NCBI GenBank assembly: GCA_921293015.1
Contig: OV121096.1
Location: 22,827,729 to 22,891,728 of the forward strand
DNA length: 64,000 bases
Source of the DNA: Phorcus lineatus
Lineage: Eukaryota > Mollusca > Gastropoda > Trochida > Trochidae
Direction: 5' to 3'
In this document: piece by piece, positions 50,411 to 62,400 of the stretch
How positions within the stretch are numbered: position 1 is the stretch's first letter
Layout: every line of letters starts with the position of its first letter
Position numbers and translations under genes: made by a program
Notes under the pieces: model-generated
What the model saw: only the letters and a program-made list of their open reading frames with translations
What the model was told of the DNA's origin: nothing
Databases searched by the model: none

Positions 50411-53400
50411 CTGAAAGAGGCTTCCATTGGTTATGCTTGCACAAAGTTATTTTATTATGAAGGATTTATTCAATCAATAACTGGCAAGTACACATCCCTT
50501 ATACATAATGAATGAAAAATGAGTTTATAGGTTCAAGAGAACACTAGCCATAACTACTTTGAGTGCCACGAGATCTCTGAGATCATATACAGAGAGCTGC
50601 ATGAGGACTCTTGGATTTTGATAAAGGGTACGTGAAAAAACTTGATACCTAAAGGATCAAGAGGTAGGAAGGCATGTTTTATTTTCCAAGCGTAAACAGT
50701 CATTACTTTATCCAAGAGGGCACACAAGGGACTTACTAAAGGTTCATAAGGACACACATCAGACTTACCAAGATGTTCAAGAGGACACATAACATACCTA
50801 CCAAGAGGTTCAAGAGGACACATTACATACATACCAAGAGGTTCAAGAGGACACATTACATACATACCAAGAGGTTCAAGAGGACACATTACATACATAC
50901 CAAGAGGTTCAAGAGGACACATTACATACATACCAAGAGGTTCAAGAGGCCATATTGCATACCTACCAAGAGGTTCAAGAGGACACATTACATACCTACC
51001 AAGAGGTTCAAGAGGACACATTACATACATACCAAGAGGTTCAAGAGGACATATTGCATACCTACCAAGAGGTTCAAAGAGGACATATTGCATACCTACC
51101 AAGAGGTTCAAGAGGACACATTACATACCTACCAAGAGGTTCAAGAGGACACATTACATACATACCAAGAGGTTCAAGAGGACATATTGCATACCTACCA
51201 AGAGGTTCAAGAGGACACATTACATACCTACCAAGAGGTTCAAGAGGACACATTACATACATACCAAGAGGTTCAAGAGGACGCATTACATACATACCAA
51301 GAGGTTCAAGAGGACACATTACATACATACCAAGAGGTTCAAGAGGACACATTACATACCTACAAAGAGGTTCAAGAGGACACATTACATACCTACCAAG
51401 AGGTTCAAGAGGACACATTACATACCTACCAAGAGGTTCAAGAGGACACATTACATACATACCAAGAGGTTCAAGAGGACACATTACATACATACCAAGA
51501 GGTTCAAAAGGCCATATTGCATACCTACCAAGAGGTTCAAGAGGACACATTACATACCTACCAAGAGGTTCAAGAGAACATATTGCATACCTACCAAGAG
51601 GTTCAAGAGGACACATTACATACCTACCAAGAGGTTCAAGAGGACACATTGCATACATACCAAGAGGTTCAAGAGGACATATTGCATACATACCAAGAGG
51701 TTCAAGAGGACATATTGCATACATACCAAGAGGTTCAAGAGGACACATTACATACATACCAAGAGGTTCAAGAGGACACATTACATACATACCAAGAGGT
51801 TCAAGAGGACACATTACATACATACCAAGAGGTTCAAAAGGCCATATTGCATACCTACCAAGAGGTTCAAGAGGACACATTACATACCTACCAAGAGGTT
51901 CAAGGGTACCTATGACAGACTTACCAAGAGGTTCATAAGGACGATGCAGGCCAGTGTGATGAAGAAGGAGAAGATGACAGAGGTTGCTGTAGGATATAGG
52001 AGATTGGTCGTGTCAACCACTGTAATGTTGTCTACACCTCCGTTGAACAGATCACTGTAGTCAATTTCTCCAAGGAACATTACCGTTGTTTTCAATATTG
52101 AATTGGGGACATCTCTGAAAGCAACCTTCAAAAACACAAACCAGTGAGTTAGTTATAATTATATATTTTAAACCTTAGCTTTAACTTTAAAATAGGTTTG
52201 ATAGCACTTGTTACAAAGTTATTTGGAGCCACAGAGTCACCTTATTAAAATTTATAACCCACTTTGAAGACAAGAGCTAAAATACCTTGGCCTTTCGTTC
52301 TGGATAAATATATGAACATTTCTTTTGGAAAGACGCCATGCCATAAGGTAATCTGGTCAGATAATCTATAAATATGTTTGTTAAGTTGACATAAAGTAAA
52401 TTGACAAACCTGGTTCTGAAGTAGAGTGAAAAAGCCGAGTGCGAAGGCGAGAATTAACGAAAAGAAGACGATGAAGACCTTGGCAAAGGTCCAGCAGACC
52501 ATCTGGAACATTATGACGTACAGACCCAGGGAGGTGAAGGCCTTCAGAAACATCACAAGGTCAATCCACGAGAAAAAGAGAGCAAAGGCTCCAACCGACC
52601 ACTGCCAGTCCTTAGGGAAACATAATATAGTAATAAGTAAGACCCTGGATTTTATAGTAGTTTTTATCGATAAAAAAGATGAATAAATTACCAATAAGAC
52701 TTTTTTTTTTTAAGTGGAAGTGTTTTTTTAATTTTTTTAATTGGTTTTGCAATTTACTATTTGAAATTAAGCCGTGTCAGTCAGCAACTTCGCCATTGAA
52801 GAAAAGATGTAAAAAGAGAGACGAAGTACATTTTTTTTACTTTAACACCAATAAAAATAATCTTTGAGAATGATCAAGATATTTCTTTCCAAAAGGTGGG
52901 ATGAATGCTAAATGATGCAATCAGCATTTGGTATAGTTGGTTTTGAATTGCTCTTGTTTTTGTTTTCATCCTTGTGTCTTAAGCTCTTTCATATAATTGT
53001 ATACACATATATTTTGTGGACAAGTGTTGGTTATTTTTTCAAAGAAGATCAGTTTGAGAGACTTTATTCTCAAAAAGGGCATTATATCGGCTCTCATTAG
53101 TAGCCACAACTTTTTCACAGTTTCAAGAATCCAAGTTTCAAACTATATTTTTTGTGTGGACGTTAGAATTGTTATGCCAGGTCAAAAAAGGAAAATACAC
53201 ATAACAGGGTTATACTGCAGAGTTGCCATTGGCGTATTATTATCGTATTAAAATATTCTATGTCCCTTATCAGAGTCAGATAAGGCTCCTGACCTACCTG
53301 TCTATAAGATGTTTTGATTGTGCAACTGTTAAAGTCGAGGAGAAAGAGGAAGGAAAAGCTGTACACGATCCAATCGACGTAGTTCTCGAAGTCAAAGAAG

Positions 53401-56400
53401 TATGCCCACCTCATGTTTATCAGCTGTATGATCTGAAGATTAATAAAATCAAGCGAAAATTACATTATATTCTGTGAAGAAAACAAAATTAAATAGCTTT
53501 TTAAATGCATGTCACGAAAGAAATTACATTCAGTATTGTTTTACTGAGATATCAAAGTTTTCGTTTTAGACGAAATAGGTAAAACTACATATATACATTT
53601 AATCTTGTATACCTTTAAAATTCCTACCATTTCAAGGAATTTTACAACGTTGGATATCTCATTCAGTTGCAAAGACCACCTTCAGGTTAATATTCATCTT
53701 CCAAAAACGTTTTTTACTGAAATATCGTAAATGCATCAGTTGCAGAAAGTAGATATGCATTTCTCTATATCAGGTTCTGTTACAGAATCTTATTGAAAAA
53801 AGTCCAATCCAACTGACCTCAAACACCGCTCCTATTACCATAAGGACATACATCAGTACTTTCTCAGCCGGGAGCCATGCATTTTCAAAGACTTTAAAAG
53901 ACAAAGCACCACAGTTGTCTTCTTTTATGTTCTTAGCATCATCTGATCTGAAAATTTTTAACCCGGTGTGTTATCCAAATATTCTCTACTTGATATGATG
54001 TTATTGTAAATGACACAACTTGTTGTCTGGTGTTAGTTTCTTTATTTGAAAAAGCTCGTTTTGAATTAGTTGAATCCTCAGTATCTGTAACTATACTTTT
54101 CTCCATTGTTTGTTTCACACATGTTTTGATAAATCAAGTAAAAATAACGAGTATATCATAACAAGATGATAGTGAGAGATAATCATGCATGATACACTCT
54201 GATCATTTTTTGTGTAATCTCCAAATTTCTGATGACGTTCCTGAATGTAAGTTGTAGTATGTATGTGAAATTGTATTGACAACATTGACAGATATATACT
54301 ACATTTTATGAAGGACAGAAGGATGGCATTAACTGCCATAGCCTATTATAAGGCCTATTTATTTTAGCCTCACATGAAGTCTCTCATGCTAAAAAATTCG
54401 AAAGTCACGAAAATAGATATCTTCCAAGTCACATCAAAAGATGTTTGGTGAAAACTATGATGAGAATCTATGGCAGATATTTCTTAAGATATTCCACAAG
54501 TCTAGCATTGTGTTTCTCATTGTGCATAACTCCAAACTTATTTGTGATCTTCAAGACCTACAGAGCCATACTAGATGGAGAAAATCTTTTATTTGATAAA
54601 TTTGATTGAGAAATCACGCTGTCAAGAATAACATTTCGCCATGAACAAGGGCAGAATCCGCTGCGCCCTGTATCTAAAATAGAAATAATTAGTGACATGA
54701 AATGAATCCAGTTAACAGGTTTTGAAATATTTTATTTGAGTGAACATCTTAGGCCTTGTTCACATGCCATCAAATACATATATAAGTATATTTGCTTATA
54801 TAAGTATATATACTCCTAATGAGCAAATTGGTCATGTGAACGCATTTGCCTATATGGGCAAATTTGCTAGGGTAGTAAATTTACTTCACCTCAAGAGGTA
54901 TAGTAAAAGCAAATTTGCTTATATGAAAATTTGCCTATATAAGTATTTGTGTCTTGTGAACGCAAAATACCTTTGCATATATGAGCAAATTTGTTTCTTC
55001 ATATATAAAATAAGTAATATATTGCATGAATTCTTAAAAAAGATATTGTGTTGAGAGCTTTGTGGTGTAAGGCCATCTGCTGAATGACATTTTGAGTTTA
55101 AAAAACTATTTGGCGGGACAGAAATGAATTGGAAAAGGAGGAACTCTTGGACTGATGATGATATCGGAGACATTGCTGTCCATATGGAAGGAACAGTGAA
55201 GAACAATTGGAAGATCCAAAAAGAAATAAATCAGCCATTTATCATCGTGTCTCTACAGCTATGAGAAGTCATGATTGAAAAGATTACAGCAATGCAAAAA
55301 CCGGATGAATACACTCATTTTGTGAGTGCAAGGGATTCCATCGTCATCCTCTGCATCCGCTACATCTTCGTTCTGCTGGTCTTCCCCGTCAAACTCTTCA
55401 CGGTGCATCTCACAGAGATATGGAGAACAACGCATGCAATGACCACTATGCTGGTGAACTCGACAGAAGTGTCCAGAAGCGAGCTTCTGTAGACATCGCC
55501 ATCTACCTTTAAGTCTCGCAAATGTACGTTCTATTGTCATACGTGCGCGACTCAGGCGGATATTAAAAGTGGTCTGATAGAGGCTAAGGTTTAGTTCTGT
55601 TAGTCAGAAATATGAAAATATGTACCTATGGTCACAAACAGCTTGTAGAATCACTGAGTAAAACGCCTTTCGATTCAGGTAGTCGCCGTGGGCATGGTCT
55701 GGAGCGATGATAGAAATATTGGTTCATTCAAGGGCCCTCGCACAATTAGGAAACCCCCATGATTCAAACTGTTTCAAATCCTTTGACACATATATTGTCA
55801 ACATTGTCTCTTCTATAGCATCACACTTCCCGAACACATTTCCAGACCGTTGACTTGCCGCCACCAAACAGATTTCCTATGGTCCTGTATTAATAGTCAG
55901 CTAAGGAAGCGAGCCACTAAACTGTGATAGCAACTTTGCTGTCAAGTTGTAGTCACTCTCGCACAGGCTGACCTGTGTAGTTTCATGACAGTTCAGGTTC
56001 CAGTTCACGACACAGAATGTCAAATGCCGTCTTTGTCATAATCAAATGCTCTACTCAGTTATTGGTGAATGTTTCTTTGGCAACAAAATACCACCAATGT
56101 TGTGATCTCGGTTTCACACATATTCAAAACCAGTACCCAAGAAAGAAGGAAAAAACAACACATTTTGTATGCCAAAAGAAGTCTTTGCATCTTCACAACT
56201 CAAGGGAATACAGTCATAAGAGAACAAATTACAAATACCTATATAAGCAAATGCGTTTTGCACCCGCCACATTTTTGCCATGTGAACGCATAGTAAATTT
56301 ACTTTTACTCATATAAGCAAATTTGCTTTAATAAGCAAATTTACTTATATAAGTAATTGCTGGCATAAGGCCTTGTTCACATGCCATCACTTACTTATAT

Positions 56401-59400
56401 AAGTATGTTTACTTATATAAGTATATTTACTCCTAATGAGCAAATTGGTCATGTGAACGCATTTGCCTATATGGGCAAATTTGCTACCGTAGTAAATTTA
56501 CTTCACCTCAAAAGGTATAGTAAAAGCAAATTTGCTTATATGCAAATTTACCTATATAAGTATTTGTGTCATGTGAAAGCAAAATACATTTGCATATATG
56601 AGCAAATTTGTTTCTTCATATCTAAAATAAGTAATATATTGCATGAATTCAAAAAAAGATATTGTGTTGTGAGCTTTGTTATGTAAGGCCATCTGCTGAA
56701 TGACATTTTGAGTTTAAGAAACTAATTGGCGGGACAGAAATGAATTGAAAAGGAGGAACTCTTGGACTGATGATGATATTGGAGACATTGCTGTCCATAT
56801 GGAAGGAACATTGAAGAGCAATTGGAAGATCCAAAAAGAAATAGCTCAGCCATTTATCATCGTATCTCTACAGCTATGAGAAGTCATGGGATTGACAACA
56901 GCAATGCAAAAACCGGATGAATACACTCATTTCGTGAGTGCAAGGGATAACATCGTCATCCTCTGTATCCACTACATCTGCTGGTACCTATGGTCACAAA
57001 CAGCTTGTAGAATCACTGAGTAAATCGCCCTTTGATTCAGGTTGTCGACATGGGCATTGTCTGCAGCGATGATAGAAATATTGGTTCATTCAAGCGCCCT
57101 CACACTAATAGGAACCCATGATTCAAACGGATTCAAATCGTTTGAGACATATTTTGTCAAAATTGTCTCCGCTATAGCATCATACACTTCCCGAACATAT
57201 TTCAAGACCGTTGACTTGCCGACAAACAGATTTCCCATGGTCCTGTATTCAGCCAAGCAAGCAAGCTACTAAACTGTGAATCTAGCATATAGCATCTTTG
57301 CTAGATTGTGTAGTTTGATTACAGTTCAGGTTCCTGTTCACGACACAGATGTGATCTCGGTTTCACCAAAGTCAACTCTCTTGAATAAGTACTATGACAA
57401 AACTAGTACCAAAGAAAGAAGAAAAAAAAAAACGCATTTTGCATGCCAAGGTAGTATTTGCATCTTCAAGGCTCAAGGGAATACAGTGATAAGAGAAAAA
57501 ATTACAAATACTTATACAAGCAAATGAGTGTTGCACCTGCAACGTTTTTGCCATGTGAACGCATAGTAAATATACTTTTACTCATATACTCAAATATGCT
57601 TTTATAAGCAAATTTACTCATATGAGTAATTGATGGCATATGAACAAGGCCTAAGTCAGAAACGTAATTTAGGATCAAGCAAATGCATGAACAAGATATA
57701 CCTCTGATTGAGCACAATTTACAGAATAACAGATTGAATGAGGACCAGGTTTACCTGTAAAGGTGTGGTGGTTTGGTGACGATGACGTGTCGAGTGAGGA
57801 GGATAAGGAAGAAGATGTGGATGAAGAAGGTAAACAGGTAGTAGTAGCCCCCGAAACTAAACCATTTGAACTTCACCAATGTCCTCACGAGGTCGTGCTG
57901 CAGCAGTTCCTTACGTTTGTGTTTAACCTGTATAATAGAATTTTTCATCTTTGTTATGAGGAACTGTTATCCTATATTCATATAGAGGTTCTTATTGACA
58001 AAATACTTTCTCCTTTTTTTTACCTGACATCTCATCTTACAAAGGTCTATGATACCACCATGAGGTCAAACGATGTCCGTCACTTTGTCAGGCAACAGGG
58101 TTCTTGACTAGCATAGTAAAAATCGACTGGTCATAGAACATTTTAAAGATTCAGAGGATTTACCAAATGGAAACTTTGCCGTATCACGTTTTTTGAAAGA
58201 TTTATTTATTAAAATTCTCCCAAATAAACAATTCTGAATGCTAAATGTAGGGTCAAATCATCTTATTACTCAATCCGATCATCGTAGAAGAAACCTAAGT
58301 TTTTCAGATAGTTTGGTAAATATGCATACTAGACACCTACTTCCTTAGTAACAATTTCACAAAGGTAATTTGGCGGATAATGTTTGACCAACCCTTCTTA
58401 CAGTAACTTGTTTCTGTGTTCTTAGTGCTAGGATCTGCAATTGTCAGTGCACGGGCGCTTGCTTTTCCATGGTCATCTTATCTAATAAGTTCCATTATTT
58501 TCGCTTTTTCTAAGGATCAGCATGGAGTCTGGTGTTTCTATGGCTACTATCTGTCTTGGTTCATCCTGTCATGTCCACACGTCCAATCCAACGACTGAAC
58601 TATGGAGTCATCTTTCAACCAACGACACAGCTGTTCTTGGCAACTGAATATTGGGTTCATACTTATGAGGTCAAGCTACCCAATATCCCAAGCATTCCAA
58701 CAATGAGTGGCTGTCACAAAGGAAATGATGACTGTGCTCTTTTAAACCAATTCCAGATGCATCTAAATGTTGTAAAGACAAAATGCATAACTCAATTAAA
58801 TGCCACACGGAATCAAATTATTAAATTGGTTCCAGAATCAAGGATTCCTTCTACAACTCGTTCAAAACGAGCTATTTTAGGTTTTGTAGGGTCATTGTCA
58901 AAGACATTGTTTGGTACCGCAACAACAAATGATGTCAATATTTTAGCACAGCATATCAACGCTCTAACCAAAGTTGAAAATAACATGGCAAACACACTGA
59001 CACAACATGCTGCTCATATGTCATCCTTTATGAAAGTCGTTGATAAACGTTTCAAAAATGCATTAAAAGGTATAAAAGAAAATCATGATGCAATTCGGTT
59101 TACAACCATTGCTTTAGAGAAGAATATTCAGTCTATTAGATCACTTCTGGTTACTCTAACCTCTCTTTTAATTGACCAAATTGAAAAAGCATCAATTTTA
59201 GAACACCAAATTGAAGAATTCAAATTAGGCATGTACGATTTAGTAAAGAATAAGTTATCCCCCTTAATTGTACCCCCAGAAGTCCTCCAGCAAACAATTG
59301 ATCATATATCAAAAATTCTCTCCAAAGATCATCCATCATTTCGAATATTGCACTCTTCCCCGAGTTATTATTTTGCCCAGGGTAAGTTTGTCTTCACTAG

Positions 59401-62400
59401 GTCCAAAACCAATGTCTATATTTCACTCAAGTTTCCAATATCCTCCTTGACCCAACCATATGACATGTACAAATTATTATCCATGCCTCTGCCCATAAAT
59501 GATACATCAACCCATTCCACTCAACTCTTGGACTTACCGGATTTCCTTGCCATCTCACATGACAAACAGCACTATGTAGAGTTATCTAGTTCTGTCATTT
59601 CGTTATGTTCAGGTGATGACAAAACTCTTCATTGTCCTTTCAGAGTTGCACTTCATTCTATGACAAAACCATCTTGTTCACTAGCTGTCTTTCAAAATAA
59701 TAAACATCACGTCAAAACTATCTGTGACTTCCGCTATATCACTGCACCACAAGCACCACAAGTATCTATGATAGATTCCTCTCATATTCTAGCATATAGA
59801 CAACCTCTTCTTCGTCTCGCCTGTCCTGATGGTCATCGAATGATAAAAGGTTGTTCATTTTGCATCATAGAAATTCCTTGCTACTGTTCTATTGCAACAG
59901 AAGAATTCTTTTACCCTGCAGCATTCTCATCATGCAACAATTCTTCGCAGGACATTTCCCAACTTTTCCCTGTCAACCTTGCCTTGCTGCAACAATTCTT
60001 TGATTCATCCGCTCTTACAACTATTAAAGGTGATACAACATTTCAAAAGGCAATAAATTTTTCTATTCCAAATTTTAAAATGTATACACATCAAATATCA
60101 AACGTTTTAGCCAATGATAACAAAGCACATCTTAGTCTTAAACGTATTGCCAATAGTGCCAAAAACGATGAAACTATATTTCAGACAATGGCAGAACCTA
60201 TCTTAGATGGCACCATTCCTGTGGACTCTTCCTGGTTTTCTATCAATTCATTAGTTGCCATCGTCTCTGGCATGTTCTCTATGATTACTCTATCCCTTGT
60301 TATCTGGATGTTCTTTAAAATCAAAGCGCTATCTGCGGCTATCATACTTATCACACGCCCAGACGCAGTTAAAGCTGTTCTTCCTCCAGAACTTATGTAC
60401 ATTCCCTCAACTACTCCTGCATCAGGATTAGTATACTTTGTTCAGAATAATCTTTCTGACAATATTGTTTCAATCCTTCTTGGATTATTATGTGTTTTGC
60501 TTTGTGTTGTTCTGTTAGTCTTGTATCGTATTCATTTCTCTCACCCAAATGGACTCATGTTAGAATTAACAACAAAGACAGAGTGTGTCACTGTATTTAT
60601 TACACAACTTTCACTCTGCCCAACACATTACGATTTCGAAGCTCCCTTTACCGCCAATAACATTAAAGTAACTGGTACACTCTTTCCCAAACTTTCTGTA
60701 ACTTGGCAGGAGTTTACTATTAAAAACAAATATTCGAATAGATCCTTGAATGTGCCAGATGTCATTGACATCTCCATCTTTCAAGCCCGAAAAATTAGGA
60801 AAATTATATCTCAACAATTTGATGCATATGTCCTTTTAATGCACAATAGAATGTACACTGTCCTCAATAAACACCATGTTTTACATCTAGCATAAATACG
60901 GGCAAGAACGATCTGAGCAATACATCCATATGTATAAACAATGTCATTTCATGTATTCATGTTTTTTATATTGCTTTGCTTATAACCTTCTATTCTTTTT
61001 TTTTTTGTATATTGTATTTTATACATGTATCTTTCATTCAAAGTCACTTGGTCTTCTTTTTCTTAAGAATGCTTTTGAGGACAAAAGCTCCTCGAAGCCA
61101 TAGGGTACTATCATAGATCTCTATTTAGGCATATATTTTGTATATTTTGTAAATAATATTTTCTTCATAATACGCTCAGGTTATGTCAGTAAGTGACTCT
61201 TAGATAATCTCATTGCGCATACAAACACCTATTGTTTTGATAAAGTGCCGCTAGGAATTAGCCAGCCGGCGTGCCTGAAGCGTTCCAATTAAACAATGAA
61301 AGTCTGATTTAACTGAGCTAACCATATGTCAATTAAAGTAATTACAAAGGACTCAATGGACTGGCCAATAGACAGGGAAGTGTCAGTCTCAATAATTAAT
61401 TGCGATGTCTGATACGGTAACGGGTATATATAGTACCTCAAACTTTGAACCGTCATATTAAAAGACTCGCTTTAACTGACGCTTCTCTCTGGTTTATTTA
61501 AGGTAAGCTTACGTTCATTCATATTGTTTCTTTGAATATTTAGGTTAGCATGTGCTATTGTTATTAATTTCTTTACTTTGCATAAGTTATCTTGTATAGG
61601 TTCAGATTATGTTAGAGACCATATTTAGCAAAGTGACTTATTTGTAACGAAGATCATTTATACAGTTTTTGCATTGCATTATCGAATGAATGTCAAGTGC
61701 ATAGGACTCATGCGTATTGAGCATCATTTATGTTGTATTTAGCAAAAACCACTTCGGGTCAATTTTGAGTGAATATACCTTTTGATCATTCGAGACACGG
61801 AAGTTAATTCGTTAAGCGTAACCAATAATGATCCATTTGTTCTAAAACTGCCTTTTTTGGGTAAAATTCAATTTACTGCCCTTGAAAACCTTTATTTTCA
61901 TTTTCGTGAGATCACTTTATATATCTAGAACAAGCTCAAGTCGCAAAAGCCTCCATTTTCTCCTATGCCAAGCTTACCATGATCTCCAGAGGGTGGTTCT
62001 TCTTCAGCACTCCTGCCCTATCTGTGTACGCAGCGTATTCCTTTGTCTTCCGCGGTTTCCCGTCTTTCCTTGCTTTTCATGCAAACAAAACAACATTTAA
62101 TCAACTAAACTTTTGATTTATTGATAAATTATTTTGCAATTCACCTTCGGACATTTTCAGATTCACCCATACGATAATTTCCATCTTTGTACCTGTTATC
62201 CAACAGAATCATGTATAAGTTCAAACTGACAAATAACTTGGATCTTCTTGCCTAATGTTACATCTCAATTTTTGGGCAAAACATATTTCATCGAGCTTTA
62301 AAAAGGTACTCTATACCTCAAAGGGGTAAACTCATTTCGCATACCTTATACATTCATTAAAAATGGATTTTTTTCTAAAAGCTAATAATGACGTATTGCT

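Larger units (their letters stand above)
58294..61740 (+). mobile_element. Retroelement-derived insertion with env but no gag/pol
   Basis: The flanks match the intron between exons 22 and 23 of copy 1: left homology ends at about 58,293 (GTAGAAGAAA) and right homology resumes at 61,741 (AGCAAAA). The empty site in copy 1 is about 23,431-23,458. The insert therefore is about 3.45 kb, on the strand opposite to the host gene. It contains a splice-acceptor-like site, an env gene, and an LTR-like segment. No gag, protease, RT or integrase is present, no primer-binding site is clear, and no matching left LTR is visible. Confidence 0.75.

Noticed and set aside
50773..51915. Long open frames (380, 327, 268 and 185 codons) on both strands
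   Set aside because: They are read through a 33-bp minisatellite whose unit lacks stops in several frames. Peptides are pure 11-residue repeats in an intron, so they are not treated as genes.
50730..51924. CRISPR-like regular array
   Set aside because: Eukaryotic intron, no unique spacers, and units are contiguous; it is a minisatellite.
54740..56686. Plus-strand Tyr/Ile-rich frames of about 100 codons (54,740 and 56,381)
   Set aside because: They are translations of the transposon's subterminal palindromes, repeated in both elements, with no domain.
58416..58598. 60-codon frame overlapping the env start
   Set aside because: Different frame from env and no ATG at its beginning; the env leader and acceptor explain the sequence better.
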